A stretch of DNA of 64,000 nt from Cheiracanthium punctorium (lineage: Eukaryota > Arthropoda > Arachnida > Araneae > Cheiracanthiidae), in assembly GCA_038373885.1 (NCBI GenBank), contig JAWZYV010016557.1, positions 620,001-684,000 of the forward strand, written 5' to 3'. The position numbers and the translations under genes were made by a program. The stretch's first letter is position 1. Each line of letters begins with the position of its first letter. Under the pieces are notes generated by a model that made no database searches, had not been told where the DNA came from, and was given only the letters and a program-made list of their open reading frames with translations. Positions 23,435 to 34,807 of the stretch are shown here, one piece after another.

Positions 23435-24995
23435 TGGTATCCCCAATAGTCCTAATCTACGTGCATTTAACTAACTCAAAATTAAGCGCATTCTCCTTCC
23501 CTTCGCTGTTCTCGATGGACCAGGTGTTGCGAGTTCATTATCCCTAGTACCGGTCGAAATGTCACAGCCCAAAATTTTTTCCACATCAGCCGCGATGGAA
23601 TTATCAATATCATCACAATACTCTTCGTTCTCGATTTGATCATACGTTTGCTCGAAAATAGTCTCCGATTCTTTCTCTTCATCGCTATCTAGTAATGGAA
23701 CTTGCGAGTTATCACAAGTATTATTGCAATTCGTGCATATAACGGTGCACTTTAACCCAGCCTTTCTGACACCTCTTTCTGCATTTGCAAGAAATAAGTT
23801 TTAACAAGTTTTCCGGAGCGGGGCCTCAAGTGTGGTGACAGGATTTTGCCCGTCCTTAATTCTTGTCCACCCTCTTTTCTTGGCATTTTGTTCATTCCCA
23901 TACCACTGCTGAATCTGATGATAGGTTCGGAACAAATGTTGTCTTGCTACTCCTTCTACTGGTGGTAGCGACGCAATATTAAATTTACTTTTATATGCTG
24001 ATGTTGTGAGGCATGCATATCTATAGTTGTTTAAAGACATACTTTTCACGTTACTGTAACTGTAAAATTGAAGAAGGAAGCGTTCTCCAGCTTTAGCAAT
24101 GATCTCTGGATCAGTATTCGGATTTTTGAATACCTGGATAACCTCGTTTAAATCTGGATTTTTTTGGAGTACATTAATAATTTTTTTCCTTGATTAAATA
24201 ATGATGATGTTGTATCACTGCCGCTGAAGGCACGCAAGAATAAAATATGATCTGCGGCTGGTTTATCTATGATACTTTTTGATGACTATATTTGTTGCAA
24301 AAAACGAAAGGCGATGCATTCACAAATATAATCAGTTAAAATTAAATGTCACGGGTTGGTGTTGAACACACAGAGTCACACACAACTATGCAGGTTATAT
24401 ATAAATAATGACAAACGGATTAATTATTACAAAATTTTAATATGGGCATCGCAATAGTGGAACATCGAACACATAAAAATATATCAAAAATGGAAAAACA
24501 AAAATGGTTACAAAAAACCCAGTTTCAGGTATATTTGGCAGTTACAATAGTTAGAGCAACACGAGAGTTCAAATAAATATTTTATAATTACTTATACAGC
24601 GAGTGATACAGTAAACTCATCGCTGTCTTCATATCAGGGTCACGTCACGGCTGTTTTCAACAGGTTAGCTAATATGGATAATGGTTTACGGCACTCGTAC
24701 GCGAAAACTATTGATTTTATGGGGAAAAAGTAATTACACAAATTGTAGGAAATTTTTCTCTAGTTTCTTTTTTTGTAATTGTTTTTTTTTTCTTGAAATG
24801 AATCGAAAAGGATATATTGTCAAAAAACTGCTTTCAGGCACCATTTTTCGAATATGGCGACACGAGCGGCAAAGATACGAGGGGGCAAAGTTGAAATTCG
24901 GAAAGAGCACATCGAAATGTATAAAATTGCTCATTTTCAAAACTCCCGGAAAACTTTCCAGGTAACCCCCTTTTTTTGGACCAAATGACTGGACT
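23036..24995. mobile_element. Inverted-repeat element with about 290-bp arms
   Basis: Left arm about 23036-23330 and right arm about 24690-24995 are inverse copies. Shared landmarks include AGTCCAGTCATTTGG at the outer side, TTTTGAAAATGRGCAATTTTA, CTTTCCGAATTTCAACTTTG and AAAATCAATAGTTTT at the inner side. Between the arms on the minus strand is the decayed gene at 23475-24275. Long TIRs around a transposon-associated gene suggest a DNA transposon, but superfamily and exact ends are unclear. Confidence 0.5.
23475..24275 (-). pseudogene. Decayed transposon-associated gene (FLRAFSGSDTTS family)
   Basis: Minus-strand reading starts with LFLRAFSGSDTTSS (about 24245-24204), goes on to AGERFLLQFYSYSNVKSMSL, SLPPVEGVARQHLFRTYHQI and QQWYGNEQ, and reaches DGQNPVTTLEAPL (about 23820), then LLDSDEEKE- and DISTGT-like acidic pieces near 23690-23550 in other frames. 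I recognise this from a widespread, poorly named family of repeated arthropod and cnidarian proteins with FLHAFTGCDTTS, LPPTE-A and a Cys-rich end. The Cys-rich part is degenerate. Frameshifts (near 24190, 23800 and 23700) and stops show a pseudogene. No biochemical function can be assigned. Confidence 0.55.
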
Positions 24996-25084
24996 ATTTG
25001 CCACACAACATTTACAAACGGATGCAATTTCTAACAAATATTTTTCCAAACAAATCAAACCTTACGGAGCTTACGCATATTAAT

Positions 25085-25290
25085 CGTCTGCCAGCAATGG
25101 GGTTAATAAACCACAATGTTATTTCTATGGCAAAAATTTGCACCTTTGCCGTTCCGCCACGTCTAAACCGTTCGACTTTTTCTGATTTTCTCTTTTGATG
25201 GCACATTTACGGGCCGGGATCTTTCTTCAGACACCTCAACCGAGTTTTTACACCCAGCCGTTCTCTCAATTTAGTTGCCGAAAGAAAAAC
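25085..25290. repeat. Copy of the 22.5-kb direct repeat
   Basis: About 200 bp similar to 22495-22690, same orientation, with the shared GTTATTTCTATGG, TTGCCGTTC and CCAGCCGTTCTCT strings. It lies just outside the right arm of the inverted-repeat element, while its counterpart lies outside the left arm. Confidence 0.6.
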
Positions 25291-27346
25291 ATGTTTCAAA
25301 ATAAAATATAGATACATCAGGGTTTTTCACTCTTAAGTTGGTAAAGCAACCCCAGATCTTGACTGAGGAAAGCTGGATAGTACTTGTAGAACAATTCTTG
25401 GCTGGTAATTCAGTTATAAAACCAAATGGATCGGCAAACAGTTCACCCTGAATCTGAAATCTTAACGGTACATTTCAAAGGCCCACTTGAGAAATTTTAA
25501 TTTCATGTACGGATCCAAGACAATCTTTTTTTTTTTTTTTTTCCCCCAACTCTGCAAAAATTTTAAACTTGACTTAGTTTTTTATTTTTTATTGTATGAA
25601 CACTGTTTGGCAAAATCGAGCAACCCATCCCTACATCCTCAAAAAAGATATGTAATATTGATTTTAATGAATTATATTGTATTCTAGTTTTTCAGTTTTT
25701 AGCGACGCCCCGAAAAAAAAAAAATCCTGCCTATGCTACTGCCACAAAAATCAAATGTACCTCATTTATGTTAAAAAAATCTTGTCAAAAGGAAAATTGC
25801 CTTTGTGAGGAAAGTATACTGACAAGAAACATTAGTCATACGTGGGGGAAATGTTAAATCCAGAATCTTATTCTTGAAGAAATTAACAAAAACCATAATC
25901 TTTTCATTAAAACTTAGATACCTTTCATAAATATTAGAATCTTGCCCACACACACTCATTATTCCATTTAAATTTCTCTTTGATATGTTTACCCATTCCA
26001 AAGATTTTGTTAAAACCTTTTTCAACCAAAAATCGGACATTCATTTATTTGGGGGATTAAAAGTAGGTTGTTATTGAAACATACCAAAAAAAAAAAAAAA
26101 AAAAAAGCAAAAGTGGTACTTTTGAGGGCAATCTAAGTGGATTTTTTTTCTTTAAACTACAGTAAACTCCCTCTAATCTACAAATTCCTGTAATTCACAC
26201 GTTTCAGATATTAACAAATAATTTTACAATGCAATTTTTCTTCATGCAATGAAGCACTGCTGAAAGTGAAATGACAAGAATTTCTCTGTAATAGCTAATT
26301 TATAATCCTAATTAAATAATTATTTGTTGAAAATTTAGCATTACATGATATTGAATACGTATGCTTATAAATAATTTACATCTATATTTGATAAATTGAG
26401 TTACTATTGAAAAAAGTACTTGATCTCAAAATTTACTAGGTATCATCTTTCCATTTTAATGTCTAATTATGCATGATTAAATTAATCAACTCCCTCTTTA
26501 ATCCGCTAAAGAAAAATGTAAAAGACAATGACCTATAATCTGCATAACCTTTGGGTAAAACTTGCACGAATTAGAGCAGTTTAAAAAAACCCAATCCAGG
26601 TGGAGTTTATTAAGATTTTCTATAGTATAAGTCGTTTTGGATTTAAATTTTATAGTTTTATTTCAAAAGAGAACAGTTTTAGTCAAAAAAACTTTTATTA
26701 CAAAATAATAATTAATTAAAATATAAAAGTAACTTTAACTTTAATGTAGTACCATCTTTTTCGGCTGACATTCATAAAAGGCTCCTAATATGTTTTATGA
26801 CCATAGATAAAAGTATATTATTGTTCATTTAGAAAAATATTTTGTTTTTAATTGGTTGTTTTCTATTACTTTTTTAATTTATGATTTTTTTTTTTTTACC
26901 CTTATGTTTTTTAAGTCATAGTTATATTTTCTAGTTAGAATAAAAGTCAGTAAACCCTTTGCAGACCAACTTACTACAGAACTATTTATTTAATAATTTT
27001 CTTTTTAGCTATTCATTTTTGCTTTAAATATATATTTCTTTTTACTTTAAAAAAATCTGGAATTAATGTCTGATTAAATCCCACATAAACAATGTATAAT
27101 GTGAATTAGTTTTCTATTTCTCAGTACTAAAGTAATGGTAACAATAATTACTGTATCTGTACCACGTATATCTCTCACAGCACACAGGTTGAGAAACAGT
27201 GCCTTAACTCAATTTATTATGATCACCTAACATGATTATATATATATTTTTTTTTCTGCCGTTCGTAGTTTAATGTCCGATTTCTCCCCTTTGAAATATT
27301 TTATGTAAAAAGTAGTCAAGCAGTGATAACTGTGCCATTGCCATCG
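25291..27346. other. AT-rich intergenic stretch
   Basis: No gene or bounded repeat recognised. Poly-A/T tracts at 25528-25542 and 26086-26106. Confidence 0.5.
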
Positions 27347-27354
27347 GAAACTGG

Positions 27355-27499
27355 CAGAGCATTCGGGGAGAATACCCGGGCCACCAACAAAAAAAGGGGA
27401 CCCCAAACTGTTTAAAAATTTGTAAATTTTAAAGTTTTTGAAAGAGGGGGCCCCCAATGAAGCTTTGCCCACGGCCCCAACTTGACAAATCAGCTCCTG
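27355..27499 (-). mobile_element. hAT-type MITE, same family as 29559-32320
   Basis: Reverse-orientation relative of the PLE-I host MITE: on the minus strand it shares GGGCAAAGCTTCATTGGGGG and AATTTACAAATTTTTAAAC. TSD-like flanks GAAACTGG / GTGACTGG match 6 of 8. It shows the empty site into which PLE-I inserted elsewhere. Confidence 0.65.
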
Positions 27500-28590
27500 G
27501 TGACTGGCCTTTTAAAATGCTCTATACAAAGTCAAGAGATAAGATAACACAATTTGTATTAATGAATGGAATTTTTTAATGTTCAAACTGCATTAGAGAA
27601 ACTTTGCATCAAATCAGTTCCAGATGAGATGCATTTGAAAAATTTTGTACTGTAATAAAGAATTATTGAAAAAATATTCAATAGTTTATTCTAAAACCTT
27701 GAATTAGTAAAAGGAATTTCATGTATAGAGAAGTATAGGAATGAGAATGAAGCCCCCTAAAGGGTTAAATTAAGAATCTGACATTTTTATTATTCATTAT
27801 TTGAAAGGAGTGGAGACAGAAAAGCACATGCTTTTCTTATTTTGAAAGAAAATTTAAAAGTTGCTCAATTTCTCAACCTAAATTTCCTTATTTTTTGCCA
27901 GACTATTATTGTCACAATGTACAGCTGCAGAAAAAAAAAACAAGCCCACTTGCTCTTTATTTGGCCGTAATTAGTCATGCAGCAATGTTAAACCCATTCG
28001 TTTGCAAACAATGTACTTTTATTTTCTAGTAATTTAATTTGCATAAAAGGTCGTCTTCGTAATTTTATTATGTATTAACTTTTTTTTTTCTCAATGGCAA
28101 CATACTATTTTGACTTTATTAAACAAAAGAATACCTTCAAAATACCCTAAATATAGATTTTCCCCAATTTTCTACGATAAATTCTGGAGATATTGCAAAT
28201 TCTTTTATGCATGATTTTAAGAGGGTCTCCTGCAAATTCAAAACTACTATAGATAGGTTCCAAACTTTTTGTCTAATGTCACTCACAATAGTTAAAAGAA
28301 ATATATATAACTTACAAAGAAAATTCTGTTTCTATCCTTAAAGCTTTTGTACGAAGAATATCAGGAGTAAAAATTAGAACATTTAGTCAGGATCCAAGGA
28401 CCAGTGAATTCATAATTTCTCTGGTCTGTATACATGATTTTAAGAAAATGCAAAACTGCTTTCGATTTTGAAAATCTTTGTAATTTTGAAACTGTTATTG
28501 AGTATTTTGAAGGTTCTCTTAGACAGGTGAAATATAGCCAGGAGTGAGAGGCTGTTCTCTGCCCTTTTGACTACAAGCATGATTGTTACT

Positions 28591-29117
28591 CAGTGGCGCA
28601 CACAAGGGAGGGGTCCAGGGGGTCTGGACCCCCCCCCCCAAGACAGTTATCAGCTTTGCTTCGTTCATCATAATATAACTTTTGACATTTTAAGCAGAGC
28701 CTGATTATGACCAACCTTGGCATTGATGAATTTGGGGCCCCCCACCACCATCTATGAAATTTGTTTTATTTTTCATAAAAGTTTGAAATAAGAAAGAATA
28801 TTTCAGACCAACATTTGAAATTGGGGGGCCCTTTCGAGCCGGGTGCCCTGGGCAAAGTCCGGTTTGCCCATGCGATAATAAGGCCCAGGTTTTAAGATGC
28901 TATAAGACTATCAAATCAAATTCTGATTTTTAGCAGTTAATACAAGTAAGTAAAAACATATTTAAAAACATGGAAGTATATTGAAGTGCGGGGAGTCTAT
29001 CAAAGGTGGTCACGAGAAAAAATATTGTTCTGCATTTTTTAAGGTTGTGTGGTTGGTGTCACAGCTTAATAAGTTGGACCCCCCCCCCCCCAAGAGGAAA
29101 TCCTGTGTGCGCCACTG
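28591..29117. mobile_element. hAT-type MITE (CAGTGGCGCAC TIR), hosts another MITE
   Basis: TIRs CAGTGGCGCACACAAGG and complement of CAGTGGCGCACACAGG, perfect 8-bp TSD TTGTTACT (28583-28590, 29118-29125). C-runs of about 10 lie inside both ends next to TTGGACC / TCTGGACC. Split by the MITE at 28695-28888. Short open frames near 28981-29191 are non-coding. Confidence 0.85.
28695..28888. mobile_element. hAT-type MITE nested in 28591-29117
   Basis: Ends CAGAGCCTGATTATGACC and complement of CTGGGCCTTATTATCGC. TSD ATTTTAAG / GTTTTAAG (7 of 8). Interior has GGGGCCCCCC and GGGGGGCCC blocks with a CCCTGGGCAAAG string shared with the family at 27355 and 29559. Confidence 0.75.
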
Positions 29118-29740
29118 TTGTTACTCAGTTATGGTCGAAACTGAAGAATGGTTTCATGATTAAAAATGTATTTGAAAACTTATGTGTTTGAATTTCAAGT
29201 AAAAAGAAGCCCCGCTAACGATCAGTAGTGGTTCTGTCAGCTCCTGAATGAGGTAGAAATGAACTGTGGGGGTGTGGTAGAAATTAATACCCTTGGCAGT
29301 AACTGCCACTTTCGATCTAATCTGGATTTGGGGAGATACAAAATGCTCTAAAGCAAAAGTGCCCAAAATCCAAGAAAACAACAAAGACAATATCATAATT
29401 CATATTAATAATTTACTAAAAATTATAATATTTTAACATAGGGCGAGGGAAATTTTTTAAGCTCATAATTCATTTATTTTTAGTTCAAATGTTTTGAAAA
29501 TTGGTATCTGGCATTAAAACGAGTGAAATTTTTGTAAAATGAAGAGAAGTCTAGGTGTCAGGGACAGATTTGCAGAGCTCGGGGCCCTGGGCAAAAGCTT
29601 CATTGGGGGCCCCTTCTTCGAAAACTTTTTCAAAATTTACAAATTTTTAAACTTAAAAGAACAGACACATAAAACATTACTTAATACGGCGGATTAATTA
29701 GTTAAAATTTTTTATTTGGGAATACCTTATTCTCCCGTAC

Positions 29741-29782
29741 ACGATATATATTTCGGTTACACACATAACCATCTTCAGTCGT
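29741..29782 (-). ncRNA. Hammerhead-ribozyme-like motif, PLE-I inverted copy
   Basis: Complement of the motif at 32176-32217: ACGA, CTGAAGA, T, GGTTA/TAACC stem, GAAA, TATA, TA, TCGT. It lies in the tail of the inverted copy and would be transcribed from the minus strand. Confidence 0.55.
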
Positions 29783-29796
29783 TTCTGGAGCTCTCA

Positions 29797-30896
29797 CTAA
29801 TGGCGGTTTCTTTTTATATCTTCGTCGTTCTTCTTCTTGAAAGTTCGATGCATGACGTCGTCCCATGATTGGTCGATTGTATGGAGCGTATCATTGATGC
29901 TGCCCTCTGTCGTCAATATTTCTAAGCTCTCACGAATGTAGGCATATATACTATTTTTAAAGTTGGCTATTTTTTTAATATTTTTAAAATCAATGGTAAT
30001 GGGCTCTTTCAAAGCAAGACGGGCTAGGGCGGTACTTTGTTTGTGGAGGTTAATGTCTTTAAAATGTTCGTTTTTTCGTTCTTTAATTTTCCTTTTTGTA
30101 ACGCCGATGTAGCAATTTTCTTTATTAGTATCGTTTGACATAAAATTAATTTTATAGATCCCTGCGGTTTCGATGGGGTTGATTGGGTCTTTTTCCGATC
30201 TAATGCGCTGAAAGATTGTTTTATTAGGTTTAATAGGAATACGGAAGTTCATTTTACTGGCGATATTAGAAAGTTTATTGGCTATCCCTCGGCTAAAGGG
30301 GATAGCGGTAGTAAAACGTGGTTTATCTTTTTGACGGTTGTCTATAACATTTAATTTACGTTGCCTAGCTTTGAAAACTTTGTCGAAAATTTCTCGAGGG
30401 TAGTGGGCGTCTTGACATTGTTTCTTTATGAAAGCAATTTCTTTTTGAAGGAGGTCGTCGTTAGAACACACTTTGAAAGCGCGGTCGATATAGGAACGAA
30501 TAGCAGCAATTTTATAGTTGAAAGGGGTTTTAGATTTAAAATTTACTATATTAGTATTACAAGTAGGTTTTCGAAAAATGGTGGTCTCAATGAGATTATT
30601 GTTTCTGGTTATGTTCACATCTAAGTAATTGAGGCTATTATTGATTTCTTTTTCGTAGGTAAATTTAATGTTCGTGTCTATGGCATTAAGTTGATTGATC
30701 AAATTATTTTCTTCATTATTGTGGGTGGTAAGGATAGCGAAGATATCGTCGACATAGCGAAGCCAAAGTTTGATGGTATTATTGTGTGTCTGTTTAATCT
30801 GTTCTTCAAGGATTCTCATTTTCCAGTCGGCAATTATTCCGGATATGGGGGAGCCCATGGGGACTCCTTTTATTTGTTGGTAGAAGTTGTTGAAGA
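29797..30896 (-). CDS. PLE-I RT/GIY-YIG polyprotein, inverted copy (5'-truncated)
   Basis: C-terminal part of a Penelope polyprotein on the minus strand, about 365 residues to the stop at 29797. It begins in the reverse transcriptase at WFFNNFYQQIKGVPMGSPIS (motif B region) and includes the catalytic motif YVDDIFA, so half of RT is missing. The C-terminal GIY-YIG endonuclease has GIYKI, CYIGVTKRKIKERKNEH and a Glu in YIRESLEI. Penelope enzymes use this nuclease and RT for target-primed insertion. Compared with the direct copy I see only two amino-acid differences (DTNIKF/DPNIKF, SKMNF/SKKNF), so the two halves arose together and recently. It has no start of its own; the upstream ATG is supplied by the junction. 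Confidence 0.9.
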
Positions 30897-31070
30897 ACCA
30901 ATCATGGGACGACGTCATGCATCGAACTTTCAAGAAGAAGAACGACGAAGATATAAAAAGAAACCGCCATTAGTGAGAGCTCCAGAAACGACTGAAGATG
31001 GTTATGTGTGTAACCGAAATATATATCGTGTACGGGGGAATAAGGTATTCCCAAATAAAAAATTTTAACT
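30897..31070 (+). repeat. PLE-I left pLTR (free tail segment)
   Basis: About 174 bp identical in reading to the tail of the direct copy (32085-32257), from AATCATGGGACGACGTCATG to AAAAAATTTTAAC. It contains the last codons of the polyprotein, the hammerhead-like motif and the terminal GGTATTCCCAAATAAAAAAT. Directly followed by the truncated body. Confidence 0.85.
30988..31029 (+). ncRNA. Hammerhead-ribozyme-like motif, PLE-I pLTR
   Basis: Stem I ACGA (30988-30991) pairs with TCGT (31026-31029). CTGAAGA at 30992-30998, then one unpaired T, stem II GGTTA/TAACC, GAAA at 31016-31019, mini stem III (T-A with 2-nt loop) and U16.1-A17, so predicted cleavage is between 31025 and 31026. In the PLE life cycle a self-cleaving pLTR would define RNA 5' ends; that role is inferred. 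Confidence 0.55.
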
Positions 31071-32161
31071 ACTTCTACCAACAAATAAAAGGAGTCCCCA
31101 TGGGCTCCCCCATATCCGGAATAATTGCCGACTGGAAAATGAGAATCCTTGAAGAACAGATTAAACAGACACACAATAATACCATCAAACTTTGGCTTCG
31201 CTATGTCGACGATATCTTCGCTATCCTTACCACCCACAATAATGAAGAAAATAATTTGATCAATCAACTTAATGCCATAGACCCGAACATTAAATTTACC
31301 TACGAAAAAGAAATCAATAATAGCCTCAATTACTTAGATGTGAACATAACCAGAAACAATAATCTCATTGAGACCACCATTTTTCGAAAACCTACTTGTA
31401 ATACTAATATAGTAAATTTTAAATCTAAAACCCCTTTCAACTATAAAATTGCTGCTATTCGTTCCTATATCGACCGCGCTTTCAAAGTGTGTTCTAACGA
31501 CGACCTCCTTCAAAAAGAAATTGCTTTCATAAAGAAACAATGTCAAGACGCCCACTACCCTCGAGAAATTTTCGACAAAGTTTTCAAAGCTAGGCAACGT
31601 AAATTAAATGTTATAGACAACCGTCAAAAAGATAAACCACGTTTTACTACCGCTATCCCCTTTAGCCGAGGGATAGCCAATAAACTTTCTAATATCGCCA
31701 GTAAAAAGAACTTCCGTATTCCTATTAAACCTAATAAAACAATCTTTCAGCGCATTAGATCGGAAAAAGACCCAATCAACCCCATCGAAACCGCAGGGAT
31801 CTATAAAATTAATTTTATGTCAAACGATACTAATAAAGAAAATTGCTACATCGGCGTTACAAAAAGGAAAATTAAAGAACGAAAAAACGAACATTTTAAA
31901 GACATTAACCTCCACAAACAAAGTACCGCCCTAGCCCGTCTTGCTTTGAAAGAGCCCATTACCATTGATTTTAAAAATATTAAAAAAATAGCCAACTTTA
32001 AAAATAGTATATATGCCTACATTCGTGAGAGCTTAGAAATATTGACGACAGAGGGCAGCATCAACGATACGCTCCATACAATCGACCAATCATGGGACGA
32101 CGTCATGCATCGAACTTTCAAGAAGAAGAACGACGAAGATATAAAAAGAAACCGCCATTAG
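31071..32161 (+). CDS. PLE-I RT/GIY-YIG polyprotein, direct copy (5'-truncated)
   Basis: Plus-strand copy of the same Penelope protein, from FYQQIKGVPMGSPISG in RT (PMGSPIS of motif B, YVDDIFA of motif C) through a basic linker (KARQRKLNVIDNRQKDKPR) to the GIY-YIG nuclease (GIYKI, CYIGV, R and H in KIKERKNEH, conserved E in YIRESLE) and the stop at 32159-32161. The frame is open from an ATG in the pLTR (30998), which would give a 387-residue fusion protein starting inside the ribozyme core; I regard that start as accidental. RT fingers and motif A are missing, so no active RT is expected. Confidence 0.9.
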
Positions 32162-32175
32162 TGAGAGCTCCAGAA

Positions 32176-32217
32176 ACGACTGAAGATGGTTATGTGTGTA
32201 ACCGAAATATATATCGT
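32176..32217 (+). ncRNA. Hammerhead-ribozyme-like motif, PLE-I 3' tail
   Basis: Third copy: ACGA 32176-32179, CTGAAGA 32180-32186, GAAA 32204-32207, predicted cleavage between 32213 and 32214, TCGT 32214-32217. Confidence 0.55.
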
Positions 32218-32328
32218 GTACGGGGGAATAAGGTATTCCCAAATAAAAAATTTTAACTTAAAAGAACAATTTGGGGGCCCGGGCACTTGTCCCAAATGCC
32301 CTCCCGGAAATCAGGCCCTGCTAGGTGT

Positions 32329-34067
32329 TGCTTATTGGGTGGGTGAGAAGTTGATGCGAATTTAAATATGGAGATGGCCCCTTATGCAAATTCTATGTAC
32401 AGAAAATTAAAAGCATATGTTAATCGTAAATGATTGGTATATGCAGCTTTGCTGTATGACAAACGACGGCCAAATAAAGTGCAAGTGTGTGCGCCCCCCC
32501 CCCCCCCCCCCCCGCAGCTCACATTAAGCTATAAACCTAAATTTTGTTATATTTACAAGAGAATTACTTACAAACATCCAATAATTTTGCAGGTCATATT
32601 TTGAGATCTTTGCTAAGAAATTTTGTTCATTTTATTTGAAAATTGCTTCCTTTCATTATAAAAACATACACATAATTCTGAATTTTTTTTCCCTATCTTG
32701 TCTCCTAATACTTTCAAACAAATCTAAAAAAGGTTTACAATTTTGGTTTATATGTACTGCATAATTAAAGGGGCTTGCTGCTAAAATGTGGTAGGTCTAA
32801 CTATTTAAGTTCGGAGGAAACTGTAAAAAACATTCGAGATTTTAACACAAACTAAAGAGACTGGCAGCTCTCTCTCTTTCAGTAATGCAAGAACTAACAA
32901 GTGGGGCTACATCATTTCGGTACCAAATGAGATTTTTTTACTACAAGATTGTATATGTAACTCCAAACTCCCATAGGATGGAGCTACATCCTTTTATCAG
33001 TAAACCCTTCAATTGCAACAAAATTTAAGAAGCACATATGGAAGTCTTTTGAATTGTCTGTATGTTAATGTATTACAAAAAATATAGTAGTAAAAATATA
33101 CCCAGGAAACACAAAATATACTTTTTAACTAATCAAGTGTCTACAGTAGAGCAAACCATTTAAGTCTGGACAAGAAAAGCATACCAGGCATAGCAAAAAG
33201 TTATTATTAAAATATATGAAAAATTGACATTTTTTTAAAAAACGAGACAGCCCAGATGCAATGATGATAGGACTTAAATCTTCATGGTAAGGCAGTAGGT
33301 AAATATGGAGTTCTATGAAATGCAATGCTGTTGCTAAAGCAAATTCCCCATTAAAATTCTTTATTATCCAGGCATAACCAAAAAGAAATAACACCACAGT
33401 AACCACGTTCTTCGATCCTCACCCTCAAAAGAATTGTGCAACATAAATGGAAAAATAACCAAATTTCAGATTACTTTACAAGTGAGCTTAATGGAGTAAA
33501 AATTCGACAGACAGATCATGTGTTTCAACAAAAGAAAATAGAATTATCCCTTAAAACAATAACTGACATCCCTGAGCACCCCACAAAAAGGGTAATTTGC
33601 AAACAAAAAGTTCTTTTTGCCAGGATAGTAGCAAAAACTGGAGAAAACTAGGCGAAAATGGTAAAAACAAAAATTAAATCGCAACGATCTAGGATGTGAT
33701 AATTGTTTGCCAATATTAGTTAAATTAAAATATTTGTTTAATTAGTTATTTTAGGTAATTAAACTATTTTTGCATGCTTTAAATGATCAAGCACATTTTC
33801 TTACATGTTTGATTTATTGTTCCATCAGTAGTTTTGGTCATTAACTATTGGTAGCCTTAATTAAACCAATACATTACTTTCATTTAATAATAACAAAAAT
33901 AAACTTACAGTTCTTGGTTTTCTCTGTTGGACAATAAAGTTAAATTGGATTTGAGAAAAGAAATATAATTACTTATTCATTTTTAATTCGATAGTCAAGA
34001 TTCTCTATAATATTCATTTATAATTAAAGAAAATGATTGATTAAAAGATTTTGTTTGTTTTAAAGTA
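32329..34067. other. Intergenic stretch
   Basis: No gene recognised. A C22 run at about 32493-32514. A 71-residue open frame at 33436-33651 begins with a motif like NNQISDYF and could be a fragment of a transposon protein, but I cannot assign it. Confidence 0.4.
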
Positions 34068-34807
34068 CCGTAATTTCCGGCTTATAATCTGCAGATTATA
34101 GAGTAAAAAAGATGAAAATTTATCCAGTGCGTATTATGCATCGATGCATACTAGCTACTGAAATTTTTCCTGAAGCTAGATTTAGACCCTGAAAAAGATT
34201 TAAGTCTGTTAATCAATTACATGCCACTAGATGGCACTGCAGTTGTTCAGTAGATTTCTTGAAGATGGGGGGGAAAAACTGGGACCTTTGAGGATCATAT
34301 GTCATGTGCTTCCGGAAACGACTTCTGATTGGTCTGTCTGCTCTAAATGAATTGTGTGTGAAATGGGGAAATTTCATCGAAAAAATTGGCATCACTACTT
34401 CATATTGAGACACGTGAAGATCATTGCTGAAAGATTCGCACGAAACTTGTAAAAATGTCGAAAAAACGCATTAGCTATTCAGCTGATTTTAAACTGAAAG
34501 TAATCAGTAAAGCTGAAAAATTTGGTAATAGGGAGGTTGGATGACTATTTCAAGTCCATGAATCCACCGGTTCACCTATGGAGAAAATCTAAAGAGAAGT
34601 TAGAAAATGTGAGGAACAAAAAATGTAAAAGTTTTCGGTTTAGCCAGCCAAAATGGCCTGAATTAGAAGATGTGTTACATAGCTGGATTACAGAAGAAAG
34701 AAGTAAAGGGAATCCTGCATCTACCGTTACTATAAGAGTAAAGGCTAAATTAATTGCCGAAGAAATGCAGATTAGAGGTTTCGATGGTGGCCCACATGGT
34801 GCTACCA

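Larger units (their letters stand above)
29664..32257 (+). mobile_element. PLE-I: Penelope-like element, inverted copy + pLTR + direct copy
   Basis: Three parts: an inverted 5'-truncated copy (29701 to about 30896, tail at the left), a free tail segment (about 30897-31070) and a direct 5'-truncated copy ending in the same tail (31071-32257). The free tail duplicates 32085-32257, which is the pLTR arrangement known for Penelope elements. Flanks AACTTAAAAGAACA (29650-29663 and 32255-32268) give a TSD of 11 to 14 bp; the uncertainty is AAC, which also ends the element. A 37-bp extension of unknown origin (29664-29700) separates the left TSD from the inverted copy. Both copies break at the same RT region, next to WFFNNFYQQ. 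Junctions show short microhomology (ACCA near 30895; AAC near 31068). Confidence 0.9.
29559..32320. mobile_element. hAT-type MITE split by PLE-I
   Basis: Left end CAGGGACAGATTTGCAG, right end complementary to CAGGGCCTGATTTCCGG, perfect 8-bp TSD CTAGGTGT (29551-29558, 32321-32328). Only about 170 bp belong to the MITE itself (29559-29663 and about 32258-32320); the rest is the Penelope insertion. Confidence 0.85.

Noticed and set aside
30691..31267. Open frames crossing the centre of PLE-I (125 and 121 codons)
   Set aside because: Antisense translations of the RT region, present twice because of the inverted repeat.
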